NCBI GenBank assembly: GCA_038204185.1
Contig: JBBRDE010000002.1
Span: forward strand, 7,011 to 71,010
DNA length: 64,000 bases
From: Salmonirosea sp038204185
GTDB lineage: Bacteria; Bacteroidota; Bacteroidia; Cytophagales; Spirosomataceae
Direction of reading: 5' to 3'
Positions within the stretch are counted from its first letter, which is position 1; each line of letters begins with the position of its first letter. The notes below the pieces were generated by a model that saw only the letters and a program-made list of their open reading frames with translations, had not been told where the DNA came from and did no database searches. Shown in pieces: positions 8,356 through 17,067 of this stretch. The translations under genes and the position numbers were made by a program.

Positions 8356-10608
8356 ATGAAATCTCCATATTCTAATATAATAGCGGGTGCACTACTGCTG
8401 TGTTCAGCTACTATGGTCACCGCACAGGGCGTTCACGGTGGCGTGTACGAACTTTCGGGTCCGACTTCCCAAAAGGTACCCCTGACGGGTGCCAACCTGT
8501 ATTGGGTGGGCACGACTCTGGGCGTGAGTACCGATCAAAGCGGCCTTTTTACCATTCCGCGCAGCACCCAATCCAACCGCCTGGTCGTCAGTTTTGTGGG
8601 ATACCTCAACGACACCTTGAAGGTAGGTAGTGAGGGCGAGGTAGAGTTTGTGCTCCGCTCGGCGCAGTCGCTCGACGAGATAATTGTCCAGGGCAACTCC
8701 ACCACGATCGACCGGATGTCGCCCATCCAAACCGAGATCATCACGAGCCGCGCTTTGGCCAAAGCGGCCTGTTGCAATCTGTCCGAAAGTTTTGAAACCA
8801 ACGCTTCGGTATCGGTGTCGTACGCCGATGCCGTGACGGGTTCCAAACAGATTCAGATGTTGGGACTGAATGGCACCTACATCCAAACCAACGTCGAGAA
8901 CATCCCGGCGATCCGGGGGTTGGGTACCACATTTGGGTTAAATTTCATTCCGGGTACCTGGATTCAATCCATCGACGTGGGTAAGGGTGCGGGCTCGGTC
9001 GTGAATGGCTATGAGTCCATGACGGGGCAAATCAACGTTGAACTCCAAAAGCCTGATAGTCGCGAGAAAGTCCACGTTAACGCCTACGTTAATAACTTTG
9101 GCCGCGCCGAGCTGAACATGAATCTGGCGCATCAGCTCAACGACAAGTGGAGCGCGGGCCTGCTGACCCACGCTAGTACCCTCCGCAACCGCGTGGATCA
9201 GAACGGCGACAATTTCCTCGATCTACCCCTCTACACACAGTTCAACGCTGTACAGCGCTGGAAATATCAGGGGGAACGCTTCATGGCGCAATTTGGCGTG
9301 AAAGCCCTGCACGAGGATCGTACGGGCGGCCAAGTAGGGTTTGACGCTGACCAGCCTCGCAAAACCGGCCCGAATGGCTCGCCTTATTACGGTTTTGGGG
9401 CGAAGATCAATCGCCTGGAATTGTTTTCCAAAACCGCCAGGCTATTTCCCAATCAACCCTACAAAGGCCTGGGCTTGATCGTGAATGCGTCCGTGCATGA
9501 CCAGCGCTCGTACTTTGGTTTTACGCCCTATAACGGTCGGCAACAAACGCTGTACGGCAATTTGATTTATCAGTCCATCATCGGCAACACGAACCACGCC
9601 TTCAAAACGGGCGTAAGCTACCTGCTGGATGACTACAACGAGCTGTACAAAGACACGACCATGCTGCGGACAGAGTCGGTACCGGGTGTCTTTTTTGAAT
9701 ATACTTATAACAATCTCGACAAATTCACGGTGGTAGCGGGCAATCGGGTGGATTTTCACAATCTGTACGGTACCCAGTATACGCCCCGGCTACACCTGAA
9801 ATACCAACTCGGCCGCAACACGGCCCTGCGGTTATCGGCTGGAAAAGGCTTTCGGGTCAGTAATCCCCTGGCCGAGTACTTCGGCAATCTGGTGAGTTCC
9901 CGGACGGTGGTATTCCGGGAGCAGATTCGGCCTGAGGTATCCTGGAACTACGGGGCTAGTCTGACGCGCGATTTCGATCTGGGGGGTATGTCGGGCACCT
10001 GGATTCTGGACTACTACCACACCAATTTCCAGAACCAGCTTATTGCCGACGCGGAGCATCCGGGCTACCTGTATTTCTACAATTTGCAGGATAAAGCCTT
10101 CGCCAATAGTTTTCAGGCCGAGGTGAATCTGAATCCCGTGCAGCGGCTGGAACTGAAACTGGCCTACCGCCTGTTCGACGTGAAACAAACGTTGGGCGAG
10201 CCCTACGGCGAGTCCGTACTGCTGCCGCGCATGATGATCAACCGCGACCGGGTACTGTTCAACGCGGGCTACGCGCTACCCTACGACAAATGGAAGTTTG
10301 ACTTTACGGTGCAGTGGAACGGCAAGCGCCGCATCCCCAACCTCAATGCGGGTTACGATCATACTTCGTACCGCGACATGCCGTCGGAGGTAGCTCCGCC
10401 CTATGTGAACCTGAACGCCCAGATTACCCGTACCTGGGTGCAGTGGGATGTATATCTGGGCGGGGAGAATCTGGGCAACTACCGCCAGTCCAACCCGATC
10501 ATCGGGGCCAATGATCCTTTCGGTCAACGCTTCGATGCGGGTATCGTGTGGGCCCCTGTGGTGGGGCGCACGATTTATGCGGGAATTCGTTATAAAATCA
10601 AACGCTGA
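8356..10608 (+). CDS. TonB-dependent outer-membrane receptor, metal-associated
   Basis: A 750-residue receptor: signal peptide (residues 1-23), a carboxypeptidase-regulatory-like beta-sandwich (about 28-110, ending VSFVGYLNDTLKVG), the plug domain (about 118-235, with SLDEIIVQG and YESMTGQINVELQKP), and a 22-strand-type barrel ending YAGIRYKIKR. An adjacent Cys-Cys pair near residue 139 (AKAACCNLSESF) lies in the plug and recurs, to my knowledge, in receptors next to copper genes. It is followed after 6 bp by the AraC regulator gene and is preceded by the HYC_CC_PP-like gene, so a copper- or metallophore-linked import role is the best inference. Direct substrate evidence is absent. Confidence 0.88.
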   Translation: MKSPYSNIIAGALLLCSATMVTAQGVHGGVYELSGPTSQKVPLTGANLYWVGTTLGVSTDQSGLFTIPRSTQSNRLVVSFVGYLNDTLKVGSEGEVEFVLRSAQSLDEIIVQGNSTTIDRMSPIQTEIITSRALAKAACCNLSESFETNASVSVSYADAVTGSKQIQMLGLNGTYIQTNVENIPAIRGLGTTFGLNFIPGTWIQSIDVGKGAGSVVNGYESMTGQINVELQKPDSREKVHVNAYVNNFGRAELNMNLAHQLNDKWSAGLLTHASTLRNRVDQNGDNFLDLPLYTQFNAVQRWKYQGERFMAQFGVKALHEDRTGGQVGFDADQPRKTGPNGSPYYGFGAKINRLELFSKTARLFPNQPYKGLGLIVNASVHDQRSYFGFTPYNGRQQTLYGNLIYQSIIGNTNHAFKTGVSYLLDDYNELYKDTTMLRTESVPGVFFEYTYNNLDKFTVVAGNRVDFHNLYGTQYTPRLHLKYQLGRNTALRLSAGKGFRVSNPLAEYFGNLVSSRTVVFREQIRPEVSWNYGASLTRDFDLGGMSGTWILDYYHTNFQNQLIADAEHPGYLYFYNLQDKAFANSFQAEVNLNPVQRLELKLAYRLFDVKQTLGEPYGESVLLPRMMINRDRVLFNAGYALPYDKWKFDFTVQWNGKRRIPNLNAGYDHTSYRDMPSEVAPPYVNLNAQITRTWVQWDVYLGGENLGNYRQSNPIIGANDPFGQRFDAGIVWAPVVGRTIYAGIRYKIKR

Positions 10609-10614
10609 ACCGCT

Positions 10615-11181
10615 ATGAGACTAGCCATTAAAAACATGGTGTGCGACCGCTGCATCAAGGTCGTGCGCGACGAATTGGAAGCTCTGGGGCTAACCGTGGA
10701 GCATATCGAGCTAGGGAATGTGCTGGTGCGTGAAGAACTTTCACCCGAGGTAATCAGTCTGGTAAAAGGACGCCTGGAAGCGCAGGGGTTTGAGCTAATG
10801 GAAGACGCCCGGCTGGTGTTGGTAGAGTATATGAAAAAACTCATCATCGACGAGGTGCAGCATTTGAAAGCCAAGAAGCCTGCTCAGATGAATTTTTCGG
10901 AGTATCTATCGGAGAAATGCGGCTACGAGTACTCCTATCTCAGCCATCTGTTTTCGTCGGAAACCGGAACCACCATCGAGCAGTACATCATAGCCCAGAA
11001 AATCGAGAAGGTGAAAGAGTGGCTTTCCTACAGGGAACTGTCGCTGAGTGAAATCGCCTGGCGGCTGGACTATAGCAGCGCGGCGCACCTGGGCAATCAG
11101 TTCAAGAAAGTAACCGGACAAACACCGGGACAATATAAGAAAGACGCCGGACTAGCGCGGAAAACGCTGGATCGGGTTTGA
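10615..11181 (+). CDS. AraC-family regulator with N-terminal HMA-like CxxC domain
   Basis: A 188-residue protein. Residues 1-70 form a degenerate HMA-like domain with MVCDRC (C10, C13) and a ferredoxin-like strand/helix pattern; residues about 85-180 are an AraC-type DNA-binding domain with two helix-turn-helix units (YSYLSHLFSSETGTTIEQYI and LSLSEIAWRLDYSSAAHLGNQFKKVTGQTPGQYK). The gene starts 6 bp after the TonB receptor stop, so it is very probably co-transcribed. I infer a cytoplasmic metal-responsive activator whose target could be the phased direct repeats at 1308 and 7441; autoregulation would follow, as the second site drives its own operon. Confidence 0.8.
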   Translation: MRLAIKNMVCDRCIKVVRDELEALGLTVEHIELGNVLVREELSPEVISLVKGRLEAQGFELMEDARLVLVEYMKKLIIDEVQHLKAKKPAQMNFSEYLSEKCGYEYSYLSHLFSSETGTTIEQYIIAQKIEKVKEWLSYRELSLSEIAWRLDYSSAAHLGNQFKKVTGQTPGQYKKDAGLARKTLDRV

Positions 11182-11232
11182 TCAATGCTGACAGCGTTAA
11201 AAAATTTTATACACCAAAAACCGTTAAACAAC

Positions 11233-11475
11233 ATGAAGAGAATCTTTTTTGTCATAGCGCTTGGTACGCTCGCAGCCTGCACGGACACTACCAAAACTAC
11301 CACCGAAGCTACGGAAAAACCTACCATGGAAATGGCCGCCGACGCGAAGCAGTATGCCTGCCCGATGAAGTGCGAAGGCGAAAAAACCTATACAGAAGCC
11401 GGGAAATGTCCGGTGTGTAAAATGGATTTGAAGGAAATCGCTGTGGCCGATACCGATAGCACTCACGTACATTGA
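11233..11475 (+). CDS. heavy-metal-binding-domain lipoprotein
   Basis: An 80-residue lipoprotein. The start at 11233 gives MKRIFFVIALGTLAAC, a lipobox with acylated C16. The mature part is a Thr/Lys/Glu-rich linker and then a short HMBD-type zinc/copper-binding motif: YACPMKC, then GKCPVCKMDLKEI, ending with DSTHVH. This CPM...CPVCxM pattern is the usual heavy-metal-binding domain of CusB-like and copper lipoproteins. Expected location: periplasmic face of the envelope. It follows the AraC gene by about 50 bp. Confidence 0.8.
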   Translation: MKRIFFVIALGTLAACTDTTKTTTEATEKPTMEMAADAKQYACPMKCEGEKTYTEAGKCPVCKMDLKEIAVADTDSTHVH

Positions 11476-11562
11476 TGCAGGAGCCGATACCAATTTTCTT
11501 TTATCCCTACCTGCCTTTTTTATTAAAAAAACAATTTAACAATTCAACAAAAAACAACAACC

Positions 11563-11916
11563 ATGAAAGCAATCCTTTTTTCCATCCTGTTTGCCTTTTC
11601 CCTGACCGCGAGCTTTGCCCAGTCGGGTGATAAGGTAGTTAAAATCAAAACTTCGGCTATTTGCGAAATGTGCAAAGAGCGCCTGGAACGCAACCTGGGC
11701 CTGGCCAAGGGCGTGAAGGAATCCAATCTGGATCTCGACAATAAGGTGATGACTGTCACCTATAATCCCAACAAGACCGACCTTGCCTCTATTAAAGAAA
11801 CCATCATGAAGACCGGCTACGACGCCGACGAGGTAGGTGCTGACCAGAAAGCCCACGACAAGTTGCCCAAGTGCTGCCGCAAAACAGCCGCACCGCATTC
11901 GGATATGAAGAAGTAG
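11563..11916 (+). CDS. periplasmic HMA-domain protein
   Basis: A 117-residue exported protein: signal peptide (residues 1-19, cleaved after FAQ or nearby), an HMA fold with CEMC (C34, C37), VKESNLDLDNKVMTVTYNP and the IKETIMKTGYDADEV helix, then a tail HDKLPKCCR (C104-C105). The CC tail is frequent in Bacteroidota exported HMA proteins. It should bind Cu(I) or another soft metal in the periplasm and exchange it with envelope partners such as the lipoprotein upstream. The gene is preceded by an A-rich repeat similar to that near the nitrate reductase start, and followed by a good terminator. Confidence 0.82.
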   Translation: MKAILFSILFAFSLTASFAQSGDKVVKIKTSAICEMCKERLERNLGLAKGVKESNLDLDNKVMTVTYNPNKTDLASIKETIMKTGYDADEVGADQKAHDKLPKCCRKTAAPHSDMKK

Positions 11917-11941
11917 CCTAAATAATGGCACCGTAGCAATG

Positions 11942-11976
11942 AAAACCGGGTTGGGCCTTTGCCTTGCCCGGTTTTT
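11942..11976 (+). terminator. terminator after the periplasmic HMA gene
   Basis: AAAACCGGG and CCCGGTTTT are perfect inverted arms followed by further T residues, 26 bp past the stop at 11916. It probably ends the operon that starts at 7.5 kb. Confidence 0.75.
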
Positions 11977-12021
11977 AGTTTTTATTTGTGGTAAAGGCGC
12001 AATACTGTCTCGGGTTGATCC

Positions 12022-12789
12022 ATGAAAAAAAGCTTTCACTATTACATTCGTAAGTCGCACCGGTATCTGGGGCTGGTCATTGGTATTCAGTTTCTGGCAT
12101 GGACAGTCAGCGGGTTGTATTTCAGCTGGTCCAATCTGGATGAAGTTCACGGTGATCCACAGATGAAGCCCGCTCCATTAATATCGCTGTCCGAACGTAT
12201 GGTTTCACCCGACTCGGTTTGGCGGCAGGTGGCAGGCGATTCGCTCGTGGCTATTGAGCTAATCGACGTGCTTGGCAAACCCCTCTATCAGGTCACTTAC
12301 CTGCATCATCAGCAGGGGCATTCTATGAAGCATATTCAACTGGCAGATGGCCGAACGGGCCTGCTTCGGGACGCTCTCAGCGAGCAGGAAGCCGTAGCTC
12401 TGGCCAAAAGCCGGTTCAATGGCGAAGCCCATGTAGCTGAAGTAGAGTACCTGACCGCCACCGATTCTCACCACGAGTACCGCGAGCAGCCCCTACCCGC
12501 TTATGCGATATCGTTTGAGCATCCTACCCGCACCACCATCTACGTAGCTTCCCAACTGGGCACGGTAGTAAAGTACCGCAACCGCCCCTGGCGTATCTTT
12601 GATTTTTTATGGATGGGGCATACCATGGACTATCAGGGGCGGGACAATATCAATAACTGGCTGCTGCGGATTTTCTCGGTGTTTGGTTTATTTACGGTCT
12701 TGTCGGGGTTTACGCTCTATGTGGTGAGCAGCCGGGCGAAACGTCAGGCCCTTCGCAAAAACACCAGGCGAGTCGGTTCGCACTCCTGA
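12022..12789 (+). CDS. PepSY-domain membrane protein
   Basis: A 255-residue inner-membrane protein: N-terminal helix starting YIRKSHRYLGLVIGIQFLAWTVSGLYFSW (the PepSY-associated TM signature), a periplasmic PepSY-like domain (about residues 95-180) and a C-terminal helix (INNWLLRIFSVFGLFTVLSGFTLYVV). Family members take part in iron or copper reduction and envelope redox functions; the position between the copper operon and the His/Met-rich outer-membrane protein suggests a metal role here. The exact reaction is unknown. Confidence 0.8.
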   Translation: MKKSFHYYIRKSHRYLGLVIGIQFLAWTVSGLYFSWSNLDEVHGDPQMKPAPLISLSERMVSPDSVWRQVAGDSLVAIELIDVLGKPLYQVTYLHHQQGHSMKHIQLADGRTGLLRDALSEQEAVALAKSRFNGEAHVAEVEYLTATDSHHEYREQPLPAYAISFEHPTRTTIYVASQLGTVVKYRNRPWRIFDFLWMGHTMDYQGRDNINNWLLRIFSVFGLFTVLSGFTLYVVSSRAKRQALRKNTRRVGSHS

Positions 12790-12956
12790 GGCTGATAATC
12801 GCTACTCTTCTGATTTTGGTTTTCCAATTTTTTAAAATCTGAGGGAATCCTTTTGCAAATGTATTTTTCATACTGGCCGTCTCCCGAGCGAAATGACCTA
12901 TGGAATGATTTTTTTTCTATACAATTCCAGAGTCATCATCACTTCACTACAAACCT

Positions 12957-14333
12957 ATGAAAAAGGCTTTTTTTGCCAGTATGATACTGGCCCTCATGGT
13001 GGCGATACCCACTGTGGCCCAGCACGAACATCATAAGCGCACCACTACGAAAGATACCACGGCCATGGATCACTCCATGCACAACAGGGCTGATATGCCC
13101 ATGGGGGCTATGCAACCCATGACCCATTCCTATTCACTCAGCCTACCCATGAACCGCAACGGCTCGGGTACGGGCTGGCAACCCGATGTCACGCCCATGT
13201 ATGCCTACATGGTTCATGGTTCCAAATGGAATTACATGGTACACGGCAGTGTATTTCTGCGCTATACGGCTCAGAATTTCAATAATTTGGGTAAAAAAGG
13301 GGCCGATAAAAAAATCAGCGTTCCCAACTGGGTGATGGGTATGGCCCAGAGACAGGTGGGAGAAAACGGGCTGTTTACGGTACGGAGTATGGTATCGCTC
13401 GACCGACTGTTTGATGGCGGAGCAGGCTATCCACTGCTGTATCAATCGGGCGAAACCTGGCAGGGGCAGCCCCTCATTGACCGGCAGCACCCGCACGATC
13501 TGATCTCGGAGCTATCGGTGGGGTATACGCAACGTTTTGGCTCTAAGGTAGATGCTACGATCTATGCGGGGTACCCCGGCGAACCCGCCCTGGGGCCGGT
13601 AGCCTTCATGCATCGGATGTCAGCCTTTAACAATCCCGACGCTACCCTGGGCCATCACTGGCAGGATGCTACCCACGTTACATTTGGTGTGGTAACTGCC
13701 GGGATTCGGTACGGGACTTTCAAAGTAGAAGCTTCCCGGTTTACGGGCCGGGAGCCGGACGAAAACCGCTATGATTTCGACCGCCCCCGCTTCGATTCGC
13801 ACAGCTACCGCCTGCTCTTCAACCCCTCGGCCAACTGGGCCTTGCAGGTATCCAAGGGATTTATCAAAAGCCCCGAACCCACGCACCCCGACGAAGACGT
13901 AGAACGGACTACCGCCTCAGTGCAGCATTCGTACCAGCTCGCGAGTCCTACGCGCTGGGTCTCTACCAGCCTGGTATGGGGCCTGAATGATAAAGGAGAT
14001 CATCACCGGGAGCACTCCGTACTGCTGGAATCTAATCTTCAATTGAATCGCTGGGCTTTGTATGGCCGTTACGAATGGGTCCAGAAAACCACCGAAGAGC
14101 TGTTTGTGGATGAACCCGATGGTTTTAACGATGATGCCGTTTTCCCCGTTTCGAGCCTGACACTGGGCATAAACCGACAAATCGGCTTCTTTGCCAAAAC
14201 GTTACTGCAGGCGGGCGGGCAGATTACAGCGTACTCCCAGGATAAGGCCCTGGAACCTTTCTACGGTAAAAGCCCGGTATCGGGGCAGTTGTATCTACGG
14301 CTTACCCCCGGTCTGATGCAAATGAACAGGTAA
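12957..14333 (+). CDS. His/Met-rich outer-membrane beta-barrel-like protein
   Basis: A 458-residue exported protein: signal peptide (MKKAFFASMILALMVAIPTVAQ), then a histidine- and methionine-rich segment (HEHHKRTT..., DHSMHNRADMPMGAMQPM) typical of copper-binding tails, then a long beta-strand-rich body (repeated alternating hydrophobic segments such as KVDATIYAGYP, WALYGRYEWVQ, SGQLYLRLTPGLMQMNR) that looks like an outer-membrane barrel. I do not recognise a named family. Its place at the end of the copper region and the Met/His-rich N-terminus support copper binding at the cell surface or periplasm (inference). Confidence 0.65.
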   Translation: MKKAFFASMILALMVAIPTVAQHEHHKRTTTKDTTAMDHSMHNRADMPMGAMQPMTHSYSLSLPMNRNGSGTGWQPDVTPMYAYMVHGSKWNYMVHGSVFLRYTAQNFNNLGKKGADKKISVPNWVMGMAQRQVGENGLFTVRSMVSLDRLFDGGAGYPLLYQSGETWQGQPLIDRQHPHDLISELSVGYTQRFGSKVDATIYAGYPGEPALGPVAFMHRMSAFNNPDATLGHHWQDATHVTFGVVTAGIRYGTFKVEASRFTGREPDENRYDFDRPRFDSHSYRLLFNPSANWALQVSKGFIKSPEPTHPDEDVERTTASVQHSYQLASPTRWVSTSLVWGLNDKGDHHREHSVLLESNLQLNRWALYGRYEWVQKTTEELFVDEPDGFNDDAVFPVSSLTLGINRQIGFFAKTLLQAGGQITAYSQDKALEPFYGKSPVSGQLYLRLTPGLMQMNR

Positions 14334-14361
14334 TGGAATAGCGCTTCATTGTTTATTACAA

Positions 14362-14394
14362 AAGAGCTACCTGTCAACAATACGGGTAGCTCTT
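14362..14394 (+). terminator. hairpin between the barrel gene and kynU
   Basis: AAGAGCTACC and GGGTAGCTCTT form a 10-11 bp stem with a short loop, preceded by an A-run and with only a weak T-tract after it. It may end the upstream transcript. Confidence 0.55.
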
Positions 14395-14398
14395 GGCA

Positions 14399-14406
14399 TA
14401 TATTTG
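14399..14406 (+). promoter_or_regulatory. -7 promoter element of kynU
   Basis: TATATTTG matches TAnnTTTG exactly and ends 33 bp before the kynU start codon. A clear -33 TTG at the standard distance is not visible. Confidence 0.45.
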
Positions 14407-14439
14407 CATCGGTTTCAACAGCTTTAGCAGCCATTCCTT

Positions 14440-15720
14440 ATGCCCGACTACCAACCTACCCTGGCCTACGCCCAGCAGCGGGATCAAAACGATCCATTAC
14501 GCGCCTTTCGCGACCAGTTTCTGATTCCTGAAAAGGCCGGTGTAATACAGACCTATCTCTGCGGCAATTCGCTGGGCCTGCAACCCAAATCGGCGCGACA
14601 AGCGCTGGAACGCGAGTTGGAGGTCTGGCAGAGGCATGGCGTTGAGGGTTGGTTTGAGGGCGAAGAACCCTGGCTGTACTACCACAAATACTGCAAAGAA
14701 ACGCTGGCCGGAGTCGTGGGTGCCCTACCCTCAGAAGTATGCCCCATGAACAACCTGACGGTCAACCTGCATTTGATGCTTACGAGCTTCTACCAGCCCG
14801 CAGATACCCGCACCCGAATCCTCACCGTAGCAGGCGATTTTCCTTCCGACCAATACGCGCTCGAAACCCACGTCCGCAGCCGGGGCCTCGATCCGCTAAA
14901 AATCATCATCGAGATTAAACCTGAGCCCGGAAGCTACACGCTGCATACCGAACAAATTCTTGAAGCTATTCGACAGCATCAGGGTACCCTGGCGCTGGTG
15001 ATGATGAGTGGCCTGCACTATTACACCGGCCAGGTGTTTGACATGCAAGCCATCACCGCCGAAGCCGCCAAATACAACATTAAAGTAGGGTTTGACCTGG
15101 CCCACGCGGTGGGCAATGCGCCGCTGCACCTGCACGACTGGGGCGTGGATTTCGCGGTGTGGTGTTCCTACAAGTACCTCAATTCCGGTCCCGGCGGGGT
15201 ATCCGGTATTTTTGTTCATGAAAAAAACCATGATGACAAACTAACCCGGCTGGCGGGCTGGTGGGGCTACGACGAAGCCCGACGCTTCGAAATGACCAAA
15301 GGCTTTGTGCCCATGCCGGGGGCCGACGGCTGGCAACTGAGTACGCCCACCATATTGGCGCTGGCCGTTCACCGGGCTTCCCTGGCTATATTTGGGGATG
15401 CAGGCATCAAAAACCTGCGGCAAAAAAGCGTACAACTCACGGGGTACCTCGAATTCCTGATTCGGAAAACCAACGAAGAGTTTGGCAACCCCATCACGAT
15501 CATGACGCCTGCTGATCCCGCTGCGCGCGGTTGCCAGTTGTCATTGCTGGTCGAAAAAGACGGCAAAAAACTTTTTGACAGCCTGGTTGAAAAGGGCATC
15601 ATCGGCGACTGGCGCAAGCCGAATTGTATCCGCCTGGCTCCCACGCCGTTGTATAATTCCTTTGAAGACGTGTGGCGTGTTGGGGAGGTGATTCGGGATT
15701 TTTTTGTTCAACGTTCTTAG
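14440..15720 (+). CDS. kynU: kynureninase
   Basis: A 426-residue PLP enzyme, the normal kynureninase length. It hydrolyses L-kynurenine or 3-hydroxykynurenine to anthranilate or 3-hydroxyanthranilate plus alanine. Family features: YLCGNSLGLQPKSA near the N-terminus, EGWFEGEEPW, NLTVNLHLM, VGFDLAHAVGNAPL, and the PLP-binding lysine K245 in WCSYKYLNSGPGG. The C-terminus has the expected GIIGDWRKPNCIRLAPTPLYNSF. No other kynurenine-pathway gene is adjacent, so this looks like a stand-alone gene whose partners lie elsewhere. Confidence 0.93.
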   Translation: MPDYQPTLAYAQQRDQNDPLRAFRDQFLIPEKAGVIQTYLCGNSLGLQPKSARQALERELEVWQRHGVEGWFEGEEPWLYYHKYCKETLAGVVGALPSEVCPMNNLTVNLHLMLTSFYQPADTRTRILTVAGDFPSDQYALETHVRSRGLDPLKIIIEIKPEPGSYTLHTEQILEAIRQHQGTLALVMMSGLHYYTGQVFDMQAITAEAAKYNIKVGFDLAHAVGNAPLHLHDWGVDFAVWCSYKYLNSGPGGVSGIFVHEKNHDDKLTRLAGWWGYDEARRFEMTKGFVPMPGADGWQLSTPTILALAVHRASLAIFGDAGIKNLRQKSVQLTGYLEFLIRKTNEEFGNPITIMTPADPAARGCQLSLLVEKDGKKLFDSLVEKGIIGDWRKPNCIRLAPTPLYNSFEDVWRVGEVIRDFFVQRS

Positions 15721-16006
15721 TCTTTTCCATGTACAGGTTTGCACAGCCCCTGCAATCCGCTTTCTTTTTGGATGGGCTAAGTAGATTCGGGATAGGGTTT
15801 ACACATAAAATGGCTGAAATCCAGCACAACGGCATATTTGAAGGGCGTGTTCAGGGCATGCTTTTTCATTTCCCCATAATATTCATTGCCATGAGCTATG
15901 TCTTACAACCTAACCATTCGTCTGTACTTGGCAAGGGCTGAGCATATTAGGTATATGCATAAATTCAGTTAAAATCAGGAAGCCCTGCTTTTACGAACAG
16001 AAGTGA
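15721..16006. other. non-coding stretch after kynU
   Basis: Nothing recognisable: a small open frame overlaps the kynU end but has no family character or start context. The interesting part of this 477-bp gap begins at 16007. Confidence 0.4.
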
Positions 16007-16113
16007 GGTAATCCAGTAAGGAAGTGTGAAAGTCCGTGCGCCGTGCTGCCAGGCCGTGCAGTCGCGGCGCTCCCTCCGTACCCGAATGCTGCGGGCCAAG
16101 ATCCTGGATTACC
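16007..16113 (+). ncRNA. candidate structured RNA (cis-regulatory leader or small RNA)
   Basis: A perfect 10-bp closing stem, GGTAATCCAG (16007-16016) with CTGGATTACC (16104-16113), encloses at least two internal hairpins: GCGCCG (16038-16043) with CGGCGC (16065-16070), continued by CTGC/GCAG, and CCCG (16081-16084) with CGGG (16092-16095). A short GGA/TCC pairing brackets AGTGTGAAAG. The block is GC-richer than its flanks and ends about 85 bp before the start of a membrane protein gene. It faintly resembles cobalamin riboswitches, but the core GGTG...TCC and CCGC...ACTGT boxes are not matched. Strand is assigned from the downstream gene. Confidence 0.4.
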
Positions 16114-16197
16114 CACCATCCGCGCCCGATCAACGCTCACAGGCGAGGGTTGGAGACCAAATGGCGTTAAAATAAAGGACACTAACCCTCTACTATA

Positions 16198-17001
16198 ATG
16201 GCGATTCTCTCGAATTTCAAACAAGCGATTACCCCTGATACGACTGACAATGGAAATAAGCCTACCATGGTGGACCAGAGTACCCTCAAAATTTTAGTAG
16301 GGCTTTTAGGCATATTTCTTCCCTTTATATTGTGGTTGGGACTACTGTTTTTTAAGAATCATCCAGCAAACAACGCCCCCGTTGAATCCATCAGCCACTA
16401 CTACTACACCAGAATGAGCAGTTGGTTTGTGGTTACCCTCAGCCTCCTGGCGGTCATATTGATATTCTACAAAGGCAAAACCTTCCAGGATGTTTGGCTG
16501 TCAACCGCCGCCGGTGTGTTTGCCTTGATTGTAGTACTCTTGCCCACCACGAATTTGGCTGACGGATGCAACGATAAAAATTTCTTGTATGCCGTGACCT
16601 ACATTCCTGACACGGCCACCACTTATCTCAGAACCAGGGTTCATTTTTTCTCGGCGGGCCTGTTCCTGCTCTGTTTGGCGGTTATATCGTTTTGGAGATT
16701 CCCGAAAACGGATACCTCGCCTGGATTTGCAAAAAATAAGAAATTCTACACAACAGTTTATAAGGTATGTGGGGTCATTATGGTTGTTGCAATAGTGGCT
16801 ATCCTAATGGGGAATTACGGTATACTATTGAAAGAAGAATGGTTCGAAAGAAAATCGGGGGGGTATGGTACTTTCGTCGGGGAAGCCATCGCCGTAGTGG
16901 CATTTGGGTACTCCTGGCTACTCAATGCGGGTTTCTTTACAAAAATCGCACGTTTTGTTTTCGGTGATTATTATAAAAATGATGCGTCCTCAGCAGGATA
17001 A
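16198..17001 (+). CDS. six-helix integral membrane protein of unknown function
   Basis: A 267-residue protein with six predicted transmembrane helices (LKILVGLLGIFLPFILWLGL; WFVVTLSLLAVILIFY; VFALIVVLLP; FFSAGLFLLCLAVISFW; VCGVIMVVAIVAILMG; GEAIAVVAFGYSWLLNAGF). A polar loop between helices 1 and 2 holds SISHYYYTRMS, and a loop after helix 3 holds LADGCNDKNF. I do not recognise the family with certainty; it is reminiscent of DUF998-like or other small polytopic proteins. A candidate structured RNA lies upstream. Confidence 0.65.
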   Translation: MAILSNFKQAITPDTTDNGNKPTMVDQSTLKILVGLLGIFLPFILWLGLLFFKNHPANNAPVESISHYYYTRMSSWFVVTLSLLAVILIFYKGKTFQDVWLSTAAGVFALIVVLLPTTNLADGCNDKNFLYAVTYIPDTATTYLRTRVHFFSAGLFLLCLAVISFWRFPKTDTSPGFAKNKKFYTTVYKVCGVIMVVAIVAILMGNYGILLKEEWFERKSGGYGTFVGEAIAVVAFGYSWLLNAGFFTKIARFVFGDYYKNDASSAG

Positions 17002-17067
17002 AAGAGCCAACTATTGAAAGAATAACCCACACCGGAAAAGGATTTAGGGCAGTCCGTCGGGAACCAT

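Noticed and set aside
12830..12858. Third copy of the phased direct repeat upstream of the His/Met-rich protein gene
   Set aside because: TTTTGCAA resembles one repeat end, but no partner is found 21 bp upstream and the putative -7 element is too close.
16007..16113. Cobalamin riboswitch
   Set aside because: The segment GTGTGAAAGTCC and the later GCCAAGATCC look similar to parts of the cobalamin element, but the GGTG...TCC and CCGC...ACTGT core boxes are not present and the downstream gene is not linked to B12.
15991..16224. Minus-strand open frame of 77 codons over the structured RNA candidate
   Set aside because: Composition is dominated by the hairpin repeats, there is no start context and no family resemblance; the inverted-repeat structure explains the sequence better.
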